From NCBI GenBank assembly GCA_035258765.1, contig DATFWZ010000607.1:1-6987 (forward strand): 6,987 nt of DNA. The letters run 5' to 3'. Below, piece by piece: positions 1 to 6,737 of the stretch. The notes beneath the pieces were generated by a model that had not been told where the DNA came from, searched no databases, and saw nothing but the letters and a program-made list of their open reading frames with translations. Both the position numbers and the translations under genes were made by a program. The first letter of the stretch is position 1. The number at the start of each line of letters is the position of its first letter. Origin of the DNA: SIAJ01 sp035258765 (GTDB taxonomy: Bacteria; Planctomycetota; Planctomycetia; Gemmatales; Gemmataceae).

Positions 1-1
1 C

Positions 2-85
2 CCGATCGGCCTGATGTCGCGGAACATGGTGTTCGCGGGGACGGTGTTGGCCCATGTGTTCCGCCGGCTACTCCCGCCGTACTGA
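2..85 (+). CDS. C-terminal end of an unidentified gene (partial, enters from the left)
   Basis: In the second forward frame the window opens with 27 sense codons and a TGA at 83-85. The peptide reads PIGLMSRNMVFAGTVLAHVF followed by RRLLPPY. It is mostly hydrophobic, ends in a basic and proline-rich tail, and could be the last membrane helix or a buried helix of a longer protein. Frame 3 is closed by a TGA at 12-14. Frame 1 also stays open here, so the frame choice rests on the natural-looking composition and the sensible stop 90 bases before the next gene. The family is not recognisable from so short a piece. Confidence 0.5.
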   Translation, partial: PIGLMSRNMVFAGTVLAHVFRRLLPPY

Positions 86-90
86 TTGCC

Positions 91-119
91 GGGGGGGCTC
101 GAAAATCGATTGCCCGCCC
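91..119 (+). terminator. possible weak stem-loop after the upstream gene
   Basis: A run of seven G (91-97) faces CCCGCCC (113-119) around an inner 4-bp stem, TCGA (99-102) with TCGA (106-109) and an AAA loop. The outer arms pair only with mismatches. It lies just after the stop at 83-85 and before the next start at 176, and is followed by a modest T-containing stretch (GTTTGT). It could end the upstream transcript, but there is no clean T-run. Confidence 0.25.
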
Positions 120-175
120 GCCGTTTGTATGACACTCTGTACGGTCACCACCTCCCCAACATCCAGTACGCCGAC

Positions 176-2608
176 ATGCGCACCGTTTTCCTGCTCGTTC
201 TCCTTCCGATCACCGTCGCGGCGGGCGATTTCGCCCCGGACCCGCTGAGCGTGCGCCGGCACGGGCCCGCGTACCGATACCCCCAGGGCGGGTGGATCGT
301 TCTGCACATCGAGGGGAATCCGCACGAGCGCGGGTACCAGCACGGAACTCTGCTGGCGACCGAGATTGCCGCGTACGTCCGCTGCTTCGCAGCCCAGGAG
401 AGCCCGAAGGACCCGGCCAGCGGCTGGGCCCACATCCGCCGGCTTACCAACGCGCTGTTCCTGCGCAAGTTCGACCGCGAATACCTGGAAGAGATGCGCG
501 GCATCGCCGACGGCGCCGCGGACGCGGGGGCCGCCTTCGACGGCCGGACGATCGATCTCACGGACATTGTCGCCGTGAACGCCTGGGCCGAGCTCATGTG
601 TCTCGACGGCGGACTCGACGCCCTGCCGACAGGACTCGAGGGTGAGAAGTTCCCCGGCCGCAAGCCGAAGGCGATGCCGGCGCCGAAGCAGGACCACTGC
701 AGCGCCTTCGCGGCCACCGGTCCGGCCACGGCCGACGGCAAGGTCGTCTTCGGCTACATCACCATGTTCGGCCTGTACCCGGCCCGGTTTTACAACGTCT
801 GGCTGGACGTCAAGCCGGCGAAGGGTCACCGCGTCTTGATGCAGTCGTACCCGGCCGGCATCCAGAGCGGGATGGACTACTACCTCAACGACGCGGGCCT
901 GATGGTGAGCGAGACCACGATCGAGCAGACCCGATTCCACGTCGATGGCATCCCCCTCACAAACCGCATCCGCAAGGCCCTCCAGTACGGCGACACGATC
1001 GACGACGTCGTCAAGGTGCTCAAGGACGGGAACAACGGCCTCTACACGAACGAGTGGCTCCTGGCCGACGCGAAGACGAACGAGATTGCCATGTTCGAGC
1101 TTGGGACGACGGCCACGCGGCTCTGGCGGTCGTCCAAGAACGAGTGGTTTGGCGGGACCGAGGGGTTTTATTGGGGGTGCAACAACACCAAGGACCTCCA
1201 AGTTCGGCTGGACACGATCCCGAGTGTCAAGGAACGGCCGCACGGGATGGCGTGGAGCCCGAGCCCCCGCGACAAGAAGTGGCTACAGTTCTACGCCCGC
1301 TACAAGGGCCAGATCACGGTCGACACCGGCAAGGTCGCGTTTACCACCCCGCCGATCTGCGCGGTCGGGTCGCTCGACGCCAAGGTGACCTCCACTGACA
1401 TGGCGAAGCAACTCAAGACTCTCGCCATATTCGGCCCGCCGCTTGGCGGCACGTGGCAACCGCGCGACAACGACCAACAACAATTCCCGGAAATGGTCCC
1501 CCTCGTTCCGAATGACTGGACCGTGCTACACCCGGGCGCCCCGTCGAAGGGCGAGACGGTCAAGGTCGCCGACCTGCCGGAGAAGGCGCAGGCGTTCATG
1601 GCGGCCAGCGAGCGCCAGCCGCCCGGGCTGCCGAACACGAAGCCGGCCTGGCACGGGACTCTCCTCGCCAAGGCCGACGGCGACCTCTGGTTGACGGAGG
1701 GCTTCGCCGCGTATGAGCGGATCGTCGCATTCGAATTGTCGCTCCGGGACGGGCACGACGACGGCGAGCTGACGGGCGAAGACAAGGAGCGGCTCGCGGT
1801 CGAGCTCGGCGCGCACCGATCACAAATGCTTACGGGAAGCTCGGTCACCCCCGGCGATAACCCCGAGGGCGACTGGACCCGCGACGTCTGGCTCCGGGCC
1901 ACGACCGGGAAAGGCGTCGTCACCCTCCACCGCATGCATCGGGCCGCCGGGACGAAGACGTTCGTCGAGTGGATGGACGAATTCGGCCGGGCGCATGCCG
2001 GTAAGCTGGTCACGGCCGACGAGTTTACCGCGTTCGTCAGCCAGAAGTGGGGAAAGGACCTCAAGGAGCACGCCGCGAAGTGGCTGGAGGAAGAGTCGAA
2101 AGGCCCGAAGTTCACCGTGACCTCCTGGCGGCGCGAGCAAGAGAACACGGTCATCGTCTACGGGACGGCCAGCGACGTGGAGGCCAACCGGGAGACGGCG
2201 TTGATGTTGCAAAAGGGGATCGCGAAGGGGGGGTCGAACATCGTGGTCCCGGTCATGTCGGACGACGAGGCGCTGAAGTCGTCGGCCGCCGGAGTCGCGG
2301 GGCGGCACGTGCTGCTGGTCGGTGCCCCGGCGGCAAACAAACTGGCGGAGAGCTGGAAGAAGGCGTTCCCGTTGAAATTCGGGCCGGCTTCATTCCAGGT
2401 GCGCGACGAGCGGTTCGCACACCCGGGAAGTGCCGTGGTCGCGGCCGGCGAGAATCCGCTGAGCCCGGAGGCCTCCGCGGTCGTGATCGCCGGTTTGAGC
2501 GCCGAAGCTACGCAATTCGCGATCCCGTTCCTACTGAACGGCGGCCGCCCGGGGAACGTGCTCCTGCTGCCGAATCTCGCGAAGGGACGCAGCCTTCTGG
2601 TCAAGTGA
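176..2608 (+). CDS. secreted C45/phospholipase B-like cysteine Ntn-hydrolase with M1-peptidase-like and alpha/beta C-terminal domains
   Basis: This 810-residue protein starts with a signal peptide (about 1-17, MRTVFLLVLLPITVAAG), so it is probably exported. Residues 47-64 (GNPHERGYQHG...) match the N-terminal signature of C45-type acyltransferases/hydrolases. D173-H174-C175-S176 fits the self-cleavage site, where C175 would become the N-terminal nucleophile. LNDAGLMVSETT (237-248) and GCNN (334-337) are typical downstream elements, and the domain runs to about 450. By family such enzymes hydrolyse or transfer amide-linked acyl groups; the substrate here is unknown. Residues about 500-640 resemble the C-terminal half of an M1 metallopeptidase (LWLTEGFAAY 504-513; helical GKGVVTLHRMHRAAG 578-592 to KWLEE 635-639) but have no HEXXH. 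Residues about 645-810 look alpha/beta (HVLLVGAPAANKL 711-723), like C-terminal domains of some planctomycete hydrolases. ATG 176 is preferred over an in-frame TTG at 86 because the signal peptide begins there. No clear Shine-Dalgarno sequence precedes it. The upstream gene ends 90 bases before. Confidence 0.85.
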   Translation: MRTVFLLVLLPITVAAGDFAPDPLSVRRHGPAYRYPQGGWIVLHIEGNPHERGYQHGTLLATEIAAYVRCFAAQESPKDPASGWAHIRRLTNALFLRKFDREYLEEMRGIADGAADAGAAFDGRTIDLTDIVAVNAWAELMCLDGGLDALPTGLEGEKFPGRKPKAMPAPKQDHCSAFAATGPATADGKVVFGYITMFGLYPARFYNVWLDVKPAKGHRVLMQSYPAGIQSGMDYYLNDAGLMVSETTIEQTRFHVDGIPLTNRIRKALQYGDTIDDVVKVLKDGNNGLYTNEWLLADAKTNEIAMFELGTTATRLWRSSKNEWFGGTEGFYWGCNNTKDLQVRLDTIPSVKERPHGMAWSPSPRDKKWLQFYARYKGQITVDTGKVAFTTPPICAVGSLDAKVTSTDMAKQLKTLAIFGPPLGGTWQPRDNDQQQFPEMVPLVPNDWTVLHPGAPSKGETVKVADLPEKAQAFMAASERQPPGLPNTKPAWHGTLLAKADGDLWLTEGFAAYERIVAFELSLRDGHDDGELTGEDKERLAVELGAHRSQMLTGSSVTPGDNPEGDWTRDVWLRATTGKGVVTLHRMHRAAGTKTFVEWMDEFGRAHAGKLVTADEFTAFVSQKWGKDLKEHAAKWLEEESKGPKFTVTSWRREQENTVIVYGTASDVEANRETALMLQKGIAKGGSNIVVPVMSDDEALKSSAAGVAGRHVLLVGAPAANKLAESWKKAFPLKFGPASFQVRDERFAHPGSAVVAAGENPLSPEASAVVIAGLSAEATQFAIPFLLNGGRPGNVLLLPNLAKGRSLLVK

Positions 2609-2659
2609 GCGTCCCGCAGGACAGGTTGTGAAACCTGAGTACGGACGCTCACTTGACCA
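2598..2659. terminator. perfect 17-bp inverted repeat with nested hairpin spanning both convergent stop codons; probable bidirectional 3'-end structure
   Basis: The arm TGGTCAAGTGAGCGTCC (2598-2614) is repeated exactly in inverted form at 2643-2659, separated by 28 bases. Inside the loop, CAGGTT (2622-2627) pairs with AACCTG (2632-2637) around a GTGA tetraloop of the GNRA class. The TGA of the plus-strand gene (2606-2608) and that of the minus-strand gene (2649-2651) both lie in the arms. Each mRNA would therefore end its reading frame inside a strong stem. There is no T-run on either side, so it is not a classical intrinsic terminator. It may still stop transcription, protect 3' ends or limit convergent read-through. 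Confidence 0.7.
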
Positions 2660-5600
2660 CCTTCAATCGTTGCGCCGCCTTGGCCGCTTCCGTGAGCGGT
2701 GCGCCCGCGGCTCCCGCCGCCCATTCCGCCAACAGCTTGTCGGCGCCCGAGTCGTCGCTGAGCGCCAGCGCCTGGACGGCTCTTTCCATGCGGAGCTGAT
2801 CAGGCGGCGGATCCTTTGCAAGCCGCTCCAGGAGTTGACCGGCGCGGCGATGTACCTCGTCGGAGTTTGTTTTCGCGAGTGCCTCGCGAAGCGCGGTCGC
2901 GGCCATCGGTCCGAGGCGGGCCAGCTCCTTCGTCGCTGCCTCGCGCTGGCGGTAGGTCGGCGCGTCCAGGTCGGCGACGAGGCCGGGGATCTTGTTCGCC
3001 GCGTCGGCAGGGACCGCGGCGCCAAGCTTCTCGCGGACGAATTCCGCGAGCCCCTGCCCGCTCCGGGCCAGCGCCCATTGTGACCGATACGCGTCGAACG
3101 GGCCTTCCGACGCGAGGGCCGCCCAGAGCCGGTCGCGATCGCCGGTCCGTTGCCGCCCGGGCACGAGCGACCAGAGGATCGCGCCGCGGCGGGTCGCCGA
3201 CAACAGCCCGTGCCCATCCGGCGTGAACGCGACGTGGGACAGATCCCCGCCGGGCTCAAGGCGGTGGAGAACCTCGGTCCCGGTCGCGAATTCCCAGATG
3301 CGGGCCACACCGTCCGACGAGACGGAGGCGACCCACCGCCCGTCCGGGGCGACGGCGACGTCCCATGCAACCGACGGGGCGGCCATTGTTCGCCGCAGCT
3401 CCCCCGACTCAACGTTCCAAACGCGGATCTCGCCCTCGTAGTGGGCCGAAAGCAGCCACCGGCCGTCCGGGGTGAAGGCCGTGCGATTCGGGTTCCACTC
3501 CCGGTCCTTGTCCGCCGGTCGCCGCCAGACGCGCCGCGTCTCACCGGTCTTCGCATCCAGCAAGTGGATTTCGCCCTCCTCGCGCCGGCTGGCGGCGATC
3601 CACTTGCCGTCAGGCGACGCGACCAAATCCTCAACTCCGCGAAGCTCCCGGGTCCATCGGGGCTTGTCGGCGGTGACGTCCCAAAACCGCACGCCGACCG
3701 CGGCCCCGGCGATCGCCAGGTCTCCCTTCGGGGTGTAGTCCATCGCGTCCACGCGCTCCCCGGAGCCTCTGAGTCCCGCCACGAACGTACGAATCTCTCG
3801 CCGCGTCCGCAGGTCCCAGAGCCGGACGTGTCCGTCGGCCAGCCCCGCGGCCAGCGTCCGACCGTCGGGGGAGAATCGGACGGACAGCACCGCGGGCTCC
3901 GTCCCCGACTTCAACTCGTTCCGCTGGGTGCCGTCGATGGACCACAGGTCCAACCGGCCGACGCCGTCCGCGAGCGCCAAGGACTTTCCGTCCGGCGCCA
4001 GGGCCGTCGTGGAATACCACGCGTACCCGTGCGGTACGTCGAACGGCTTGCCGGTCGCCGGGTCCCAGCGGCGGATCACGCCGTCCCCGCAGACGGTTAC
4101 CAGCGTCTGCCCGTCCGCACTCGCGTGGGCCACCGGGACGTAGTACCCGGCATGCCCGACCAGTGGCGGCAACATTTGTCCGCTGGCGACCTCCCACCGG
4201 TAGACGGCCTTGTCGGCCCCGGCGAACAGGACTTTGCCGTCCGGGCTGAACCCGAGCCGCGTTTGGAGTCGGACCGGCTTCGCGTCGGCTTGACGAAGTG
4301 TCTTCACGACTCGCGCAGCGGCCACGTCCCACAAATCGACGGCCGACCAGTCCGCGGTCGGCATGGCCAGTGTCCCGCCGTCCGGCGACAGGGCGACGAA
4401 CGTGTCTTTCTGCTTGTCCGATAGCCGTTGGGAGAAGAGGGTCTTGTCGCCTTTGAGGTCTCGGACTTCGAGGTCGCGGCCTTGATTGCACACGTACCGC
4501 GCGCCATCGGCCGCGAAGGCGAGAAGCTCGGCCGGCGACCGCAACGCCTTCCCGAGTTGCGGCTGGCCGCTGACTTCGGTCATGACGTACGGGATGTCGT
4601 ATTTCCCAATCTCATTCCCGGTCATCACGTCGTGGACGTGCAAATAGAGCGTACCGACGATAACGATTGCTTTACCGTCGGCCGTGAAGTGGAGTGCGGA
4701 GAAGAGTTCGGACTGAACGACCTCGTTACCTGGGACGGCGGGGATAGGGCCGAAGCTCGGTTGCGGGCGCAGACCGGCCACCCTGGACACTTCCTTGCCG
4801 GTGGCGAGGTCCCAGACGCGGGCGACCACGTCGCCGTCGCGCACGATGTGCGCCAGGTACTTCCCGTCCGGGGAAATCGCCATGGCTGGCAAGTGCCAGA
4901 CGACGTTGGTCATGCCACTGTCGCGGAGGGCGTGAACCGGCTTGCCGGTGGTCGTGTCGTAGACGACGATCTGCTGGTACGAGCCAATGGCCACCCGCTT
5001 GCCGTCCGGGGACAGCACCGAATGGGCGACCGAATGCGGATGGCGGAACCGTATGCTTCCGAAGCGGCGAATGGCCCCCTCCGGTAGCGGGAGCCCGTCG
5101 TCATCGACGACCGCCGGCTCGGCCTCGGTCTCTGGTCGGTCCGCGACTTTCGGGGCCGGCGTCGAGCGTCCGAAGCCGAGACCGGCAACGGTCCCCCCGA
5201 AAAGGACCAGTAGGCCAAGTGTGGTCTTGAGGACGATGCCAGTAGAGGTCGCGGGGACGAGCGCGCGGACAGCTGGTGATGCGCTGGCGGGCGCCGAGCA
5301 CGCGGCCGCGATGAGGTGCGGCGGGACGGACGCCCGTAAACCCTCTCCCGACAGGACGGCCAGGCTCAGGCCGATCGGGGCCACGCCGCGACGCGTCAAC
5401 CGGGCTTTCAACACCTCGCGAGCTCGGGCCAGGCGGCGGTCGAGGGTGCGCAGCGACCAGCCGAGCTGCCGGGCCGCCTCGTCGCGCGCCCGGCCCTGCA
5501 GGTGACAGAGGACGAGCGGCGCCCGGAATCGAGTCGGTAGGCGAGCGAGTTCTTCGTCGAGAAGGCGCCGCAACTCGCGCCAGGTGACGTCGGCGAACGG

Positions 5601-5951
5601 GTCGGCCGGGTCCGCAGGGTCTGACGGCGGACTCACTGGCCGGCGGGCCACGGCCTTTCGGCAGCACCGCAGGGCCACCCCGTGCAGCCACGCGGCCAGC
5701 GCCTCTGGGCGGCGGATCGCTGGGGCGCGCTGCGCAAGGGTCAAGAACGTCGCCTGGAAAGCGTCGTCGGCATCCGGTCCGGGGCCGAGGACGCGCCGGC
5801 AGACGCCGAGCACGGCCGGCCCGTGCCTTTGGACAATCGTCTCGAGGGCCGAGGCGTGGCCGGCGAGGAAGCGTGAAACGAGTAGGCCGTCCGGCACGTC
5901 ACCGGCGGCGAGGAGGGCAAGGCGGGAGATAGTGGCCGTCGGACTGGGCAT
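2649..5951 (-). CDS. membrane-tethered ECF-type sigma factor fused to 14 WD40-type repeats and a HEAT-like tail
   Basis: This 1100-residue protein has four parts. (1) An ECF sigma factor: region 2 at about 24-104 (DADDAFQATFLTLAQRAP 60-77, WLHGVALRCCRKAVARR 88-104) and region 4 at about 124-187, with helix-turn-helix GRARDEAARQLGWSLRTLDRRLARAREVL (153-181; shown only to mark its position). (2) A single hydrophobic helix at about 239-260 followed by an acidic, proline-containing linker. (3) Fourteen WD40-type blades at about 300-930, each with an xPDG-like turn (near 314, 360, 423, 480, 522, 569, 611, 652, 694, 740, 779, 827, 868, 910), several ending in a VWD/LWD-type strand. (4) A helical tail with a HEAT-like module at about 988-1044. 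The sigma part would direct RNA polymerase from the cytoplasm, while the propellers probably lie outside and bind a ligand or protein. ATG 5951 is chosen because GGAGG stands 6 bases upstream; an in-frame TTG at 5978 has no such site. WD40-fused ECF sigma factors are known in planctomycetes. Target promoters are unknown, and no anti-sigma gene is visible. Confidence 0.9.
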   Translation of the reverse strand: MPSPTATISRLALLAAGDVPDGLLVSRFLAGHASALETIVQRHGPAVLGVCRRVLGPGPDADDAFQATFLTLAQRAPAIRRPEALAAWLHGVALRCCRKAVARRPVSPPSDPADPADPFADVTWRELRRLLDEELARLPTRFRAPLVLCHLQGRARDEAARQLGWSLRTLDRRLARAREVLKARLTRRGVAPIGLSLAVLSGEGLRASVPPHLIAAACSAPASASPAVRALVPATSTGIVLKTTLGLLVLFGGTVAGLGFGRSTPAPKVADRPETEAEPAVVDDDGLPLPEGAIRRFGSIRFRHPHSVAHSVLSPDGKRVAIGSYQQIVVYDTTTGKPVHALRDSGMTNVVWHLPAMAISPDGKYLAHIVRDGDVVARVWDLATGKEVSRVAGLRPQPSFGPIPAVPGNEVVQSELFSALHFTADGKAIVIVGTLYLHVHDVMTGNEIGKYDIPYVMTEVSGQPQLGKALRSPAELLAFAADGARYVCNQGRDLEVRDLKGDKTLFSQRLSDKQKDTFVALSPDGGTLAMPTADWSAVDLWDVAAARVVKTLRQADAKPVRLQTRLGFSPDGKVLFAGADKAVYRWEVASGQMLPPLVGHAGYYVPVAHASADGQTLVTVCGDGVIRRWDPATGKPFDVPHGYAWYSTTALAPDGKSLALADGVGRLDLWSIDGTQRNELKSGTEPAVLSVRFSPDGRTLAAGLADGHVRLWDLRTRREIRTFVAGLRGSGERVDAMDYTPKGDLAIAGAAVGVRFWDVTADKPRWTRELRGVEDLVASPDGKWIAASRREEGEIHLLDAKTGETRRVWRRPADKDREWNPNRTAFTPDGRWLLSAHYEGEIRVWNVESGELRRTMAAPSVAWDVAVAPDGRWVASVSSDGVARIWEFATGTEVLHRLEPGGDLSHVAFTPDGHGLLSATRRGAILWSLVPGRQRTGDRDRLWAALASEGPFDAYRSQWALARSGQGLAEFVREKLGAAVPADAANKIPGLVADLDAPTYRQREAATKELARLGPMAATALREALAKTNSDEVHRRAGQLLERLAKDPPPDQLRMERAVQALALSDDSGADKLLAEWAAGAAGAPLTEAAKAAQRLKVVK

Positions 5952-5957
5952 GGCGGG

Positions 5958-5962
5958 CCTCC
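5958..5962 (-). promoter_or_regulatory. ribosome binding site of the sigma factor-WD40 gene
   Basis: On the minus strand this reads GGAGG, 6 bases before the ATG at 5951. It decides the start, because the longer in-frame TTG option at 5978 lies upstream of this site. Confidence 0.75.
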
Positions 5963-6011
5963 GGGCGAGGGACGCCAACTAGTCCCGCCGGCTCGGTCCG
6001 GTCTGCCAACA

Positions 6012-6017
6012 ATTCTA
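6012..6017 (-). promoter_or_regulatory. possible -10 element for the sigma factor-WD40 gene
   Basis: The minus strand reads TAGAAT, five of six matches to TATAAT, 60 bases upstream of the start codon. No convincing -35 hexamer stands at 16-18 bases, so this is weak. A promoter recognised by an alternative sigma factor would not be detected by this test. Confidence 0.25.
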
Positions 6018-6149
6018 CGACGAAGTGGTCCCCGTCCCCGTGCGGTCCGGGCTGCCGGTTGCTCGTTTCTTGTCTTTCAGTCACACACACCCCCCACTTC
6101 CAAACGCATTCCTCACCCGGCCGTCGTAACGTGACGGGCTGACTTGTGT

Positions 6150-6227
6150 TTTGGCAACCTGAAACGGATTCCGCAACGTCTTGCGGGGACGAGAGTACGG
6201 CATCAGGTTGCCACTCAGGTTGCCAAA
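6150..6227. repeat. 13-bp perfect inverted repeat with an internal hairpin
   Basis: TTTGGCAACCTGA (6150-6162) is inverted exactly at 6215-6227 (TCAGGTTGCCAAA). The 52-base spacer holds a perfect 6-bp hairpin, CCGCAA (6171-6176) with TTGCGG (6181-6186) around a CGTC loop. The right arm is also the second unit of a tandem pair. The arrangement could be a cruciform, a protein-binding site or a folded RNA. It has no terminator T-run. Confidence 0.65.
6203..6226 (+). repeat. tandem 12-bp direct repeat, two units
   Basis: TCAGGTTGCCAC (6203-6214) is followed directly by TCAGGTTGCCAA (6215-6226), 11 of 12 bases identical. A 12-bp period places the two units on roughly similar faces of the helix, as expected for adjacent binding of a regulator. 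Further copies of the same element lie at 6151-6162, 6482-6493 and 6510-6521. Confidence 0.7.
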
Positions 6228-6275
6228 TCCGCGCGCGTGCCCGTCGACCCAGAGATTTGCAATAACTCGGGGCTA

Positions 6276-6372
6276 GGTAGGTCCCACTTGCCGGGCGCGG
6301 CCTGACGTGTCGACCTGGGACCTGTGTTAGTCCCCGGGAGCGAAAGGTCCCGCCCGGTAAGTGGGACCAACC
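6276..6372 (+). repeat. long imperfect palindrome with two mutually exclusive folds; candidate structured RNA
   Basis: GGTCCCACTTGCCGGGCG (6280-6297) pairs with CGCCCGGTAAGTGGGACC (6351-6368) over 18 positions. The single non-Watson-Crick position is G6290 with T6358, a G-U wobble if the plus strand is transcribed. Pairing continues outward past an A-A mismatch (6276-6278 with 6370-6372) and inward (6299-6303 with 6345-6349). The same bases can instead form two local hairpins: AGGTCCCA (6279-6286) with TGGGACCT (6316-6323), and GGTCCCGC (6346-6353) with GTGGGACC (6361-6368) using one wobble. This could be a regulatory or non-coding RNA, or a palindromic mobile repeat. No expression evidence is available. 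Confidence 0.55.
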
Positions 6373-6421
6373 CGGACGAGTGGCATTTGGGGACAGGTCA
6401 GCCGGGGGGTTTGTGTTAATC

Positions 6422-6439
6422 GTTGGCGATCTTGGCGAC
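6422..6439 (+). repeat. short tandem repeat, 9-bp period
   Basis: GTTGGCGAT (6422-6430) is followed by CTTGGCGAC (6431-6439), sharing TTGGCGA. The core resembles the TTGGCAAC element repeated elsewhere in this intergenic region, so it may be a diverged copy. Confidence 0.45.
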
Positions 6440-6695
6440 CCTGACCCATCGCGAGCAAAATTGCAACGACATGACCAGTTCGCAAGTTGCCAACCCACAC
6501 CCCCGCCACCTGGCAACCTTCAACTTCACCGGATTGAAAGACCCGCCGGGATGTGTGATAAATGTTGGCAGTCATGGCAGCCTTTTCCCCCTCGGGGGGA
6601 CAATGGGAACCGAGCGATCCCTTTCATCGCCTCCATTGTTCGCACTAGCGTAACCGGCCGCCGAGTAGCCTCTTCCTCGAACGCTCGTCCGGGCG

Positions 6696-6701
6696 TACTA
6701 T
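6696..6701 (+). promoter_or_regulatory. possible -10 element for the gene starting at 6738
   Basis: TACTAT matches four of six bases of TATAAT and would place a transcript start around 6708, giving a short leader of about 30 bases that includes the ribosome binding site. No good -35 hexamer is seen at the usual distance, so support is weak. Confidence 0.25.
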
Positions 6702-6725
6702 GAGCCGTATCCCGTCTTCCGCTCC

Positions 6726-6729
6726 GGAG
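6726..6729 (+). promoter_or_regulatory. ribosome binding site for the gene starting at 6738
   Basis: GGAG ends 8 bases before the ATG at 6738, normal spacing, and supports that start codon. Confidence 0.6.
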
Positions 6730-6737
6730 CCACACCG

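Larger units (their letters stand above)
5952..6737. other. 786-bp divergent intergenic region without a convincing gene
   Basis: This stretch separates the minus-strand sigma gene from the plus-strand gene at 6738. Open frames exist on both strands (for example 5899-6516 minus and a GTG-started 6380-6703 plus), but they lack ribosome binding sites and recognisable family features. Base composition is less uniformly GC-rich than in the genes. It contains five copies of a TGGCAACYT element, nested hairpins at 6150-6227, an alternating GGTCCC/GGGACC block at 6276-6372 and a 9-bp-period TTGGCGA tandem at 6422-6439. It probably carries control sites for both flanking genes and could hold a non-coding RNA. 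Confidence 0.7.

Noticed and set aside
86..175. Extended TTG start for the Ntn-hydrolase gene
   Set aside because: The extra 30 residues would bury the signal peptide that begins at 176, and the region looks like spacer DNA with a possible stem-loop.
68..1243. 391-codon open frame on the minus strand
   Set aside because: It lies opposite the well-supported Ntn-hydrolase domain, and its translation is low-complexity Arg/Val/Gly-rich, as expected from antisense reading of GC-rich codons.
1300..2154. 284-codon open frame on the minus strand
   Set aside because: A Ser/Arg-rich antisense shadow of the Ntn-hydrolase gene.
3150..4424. 424-codon open frame on the plus strand
   Set aside because: It is antisense to the WD40 region, and its apparent repeats are the complement of the SPDG codons. 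There is no independent start signal or family feature.
5952..5978. Extended TTG start for the sigma factor gene
   Set aside because: A GGAGG ribosome binding site lies inside this extension at the right distance from the ATG at 5951.
6081..6096. CACACACA-C-run as a functional repeat
   Set aside because: A short simple-sequence tract with no paired or repeated partner nearby.
6586..6600. TCCCCC/GGGGGA hairpin as a terminator
   Set aside because: The stem is 6 bp with a 3-base loop, but no T-run follows on either strand, and no gene ends nearby.
6380..6703. 107-codon GTG-started open frame in the intergenic region
   Set aside because: No ribosome binding site, irregular composition, and it crosses the repeat copies at 6422-6439, 6482-6493 and 6510-6521. 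The 205-codon minus-strand frame at 5899-6516 was rejected for the same reasons.
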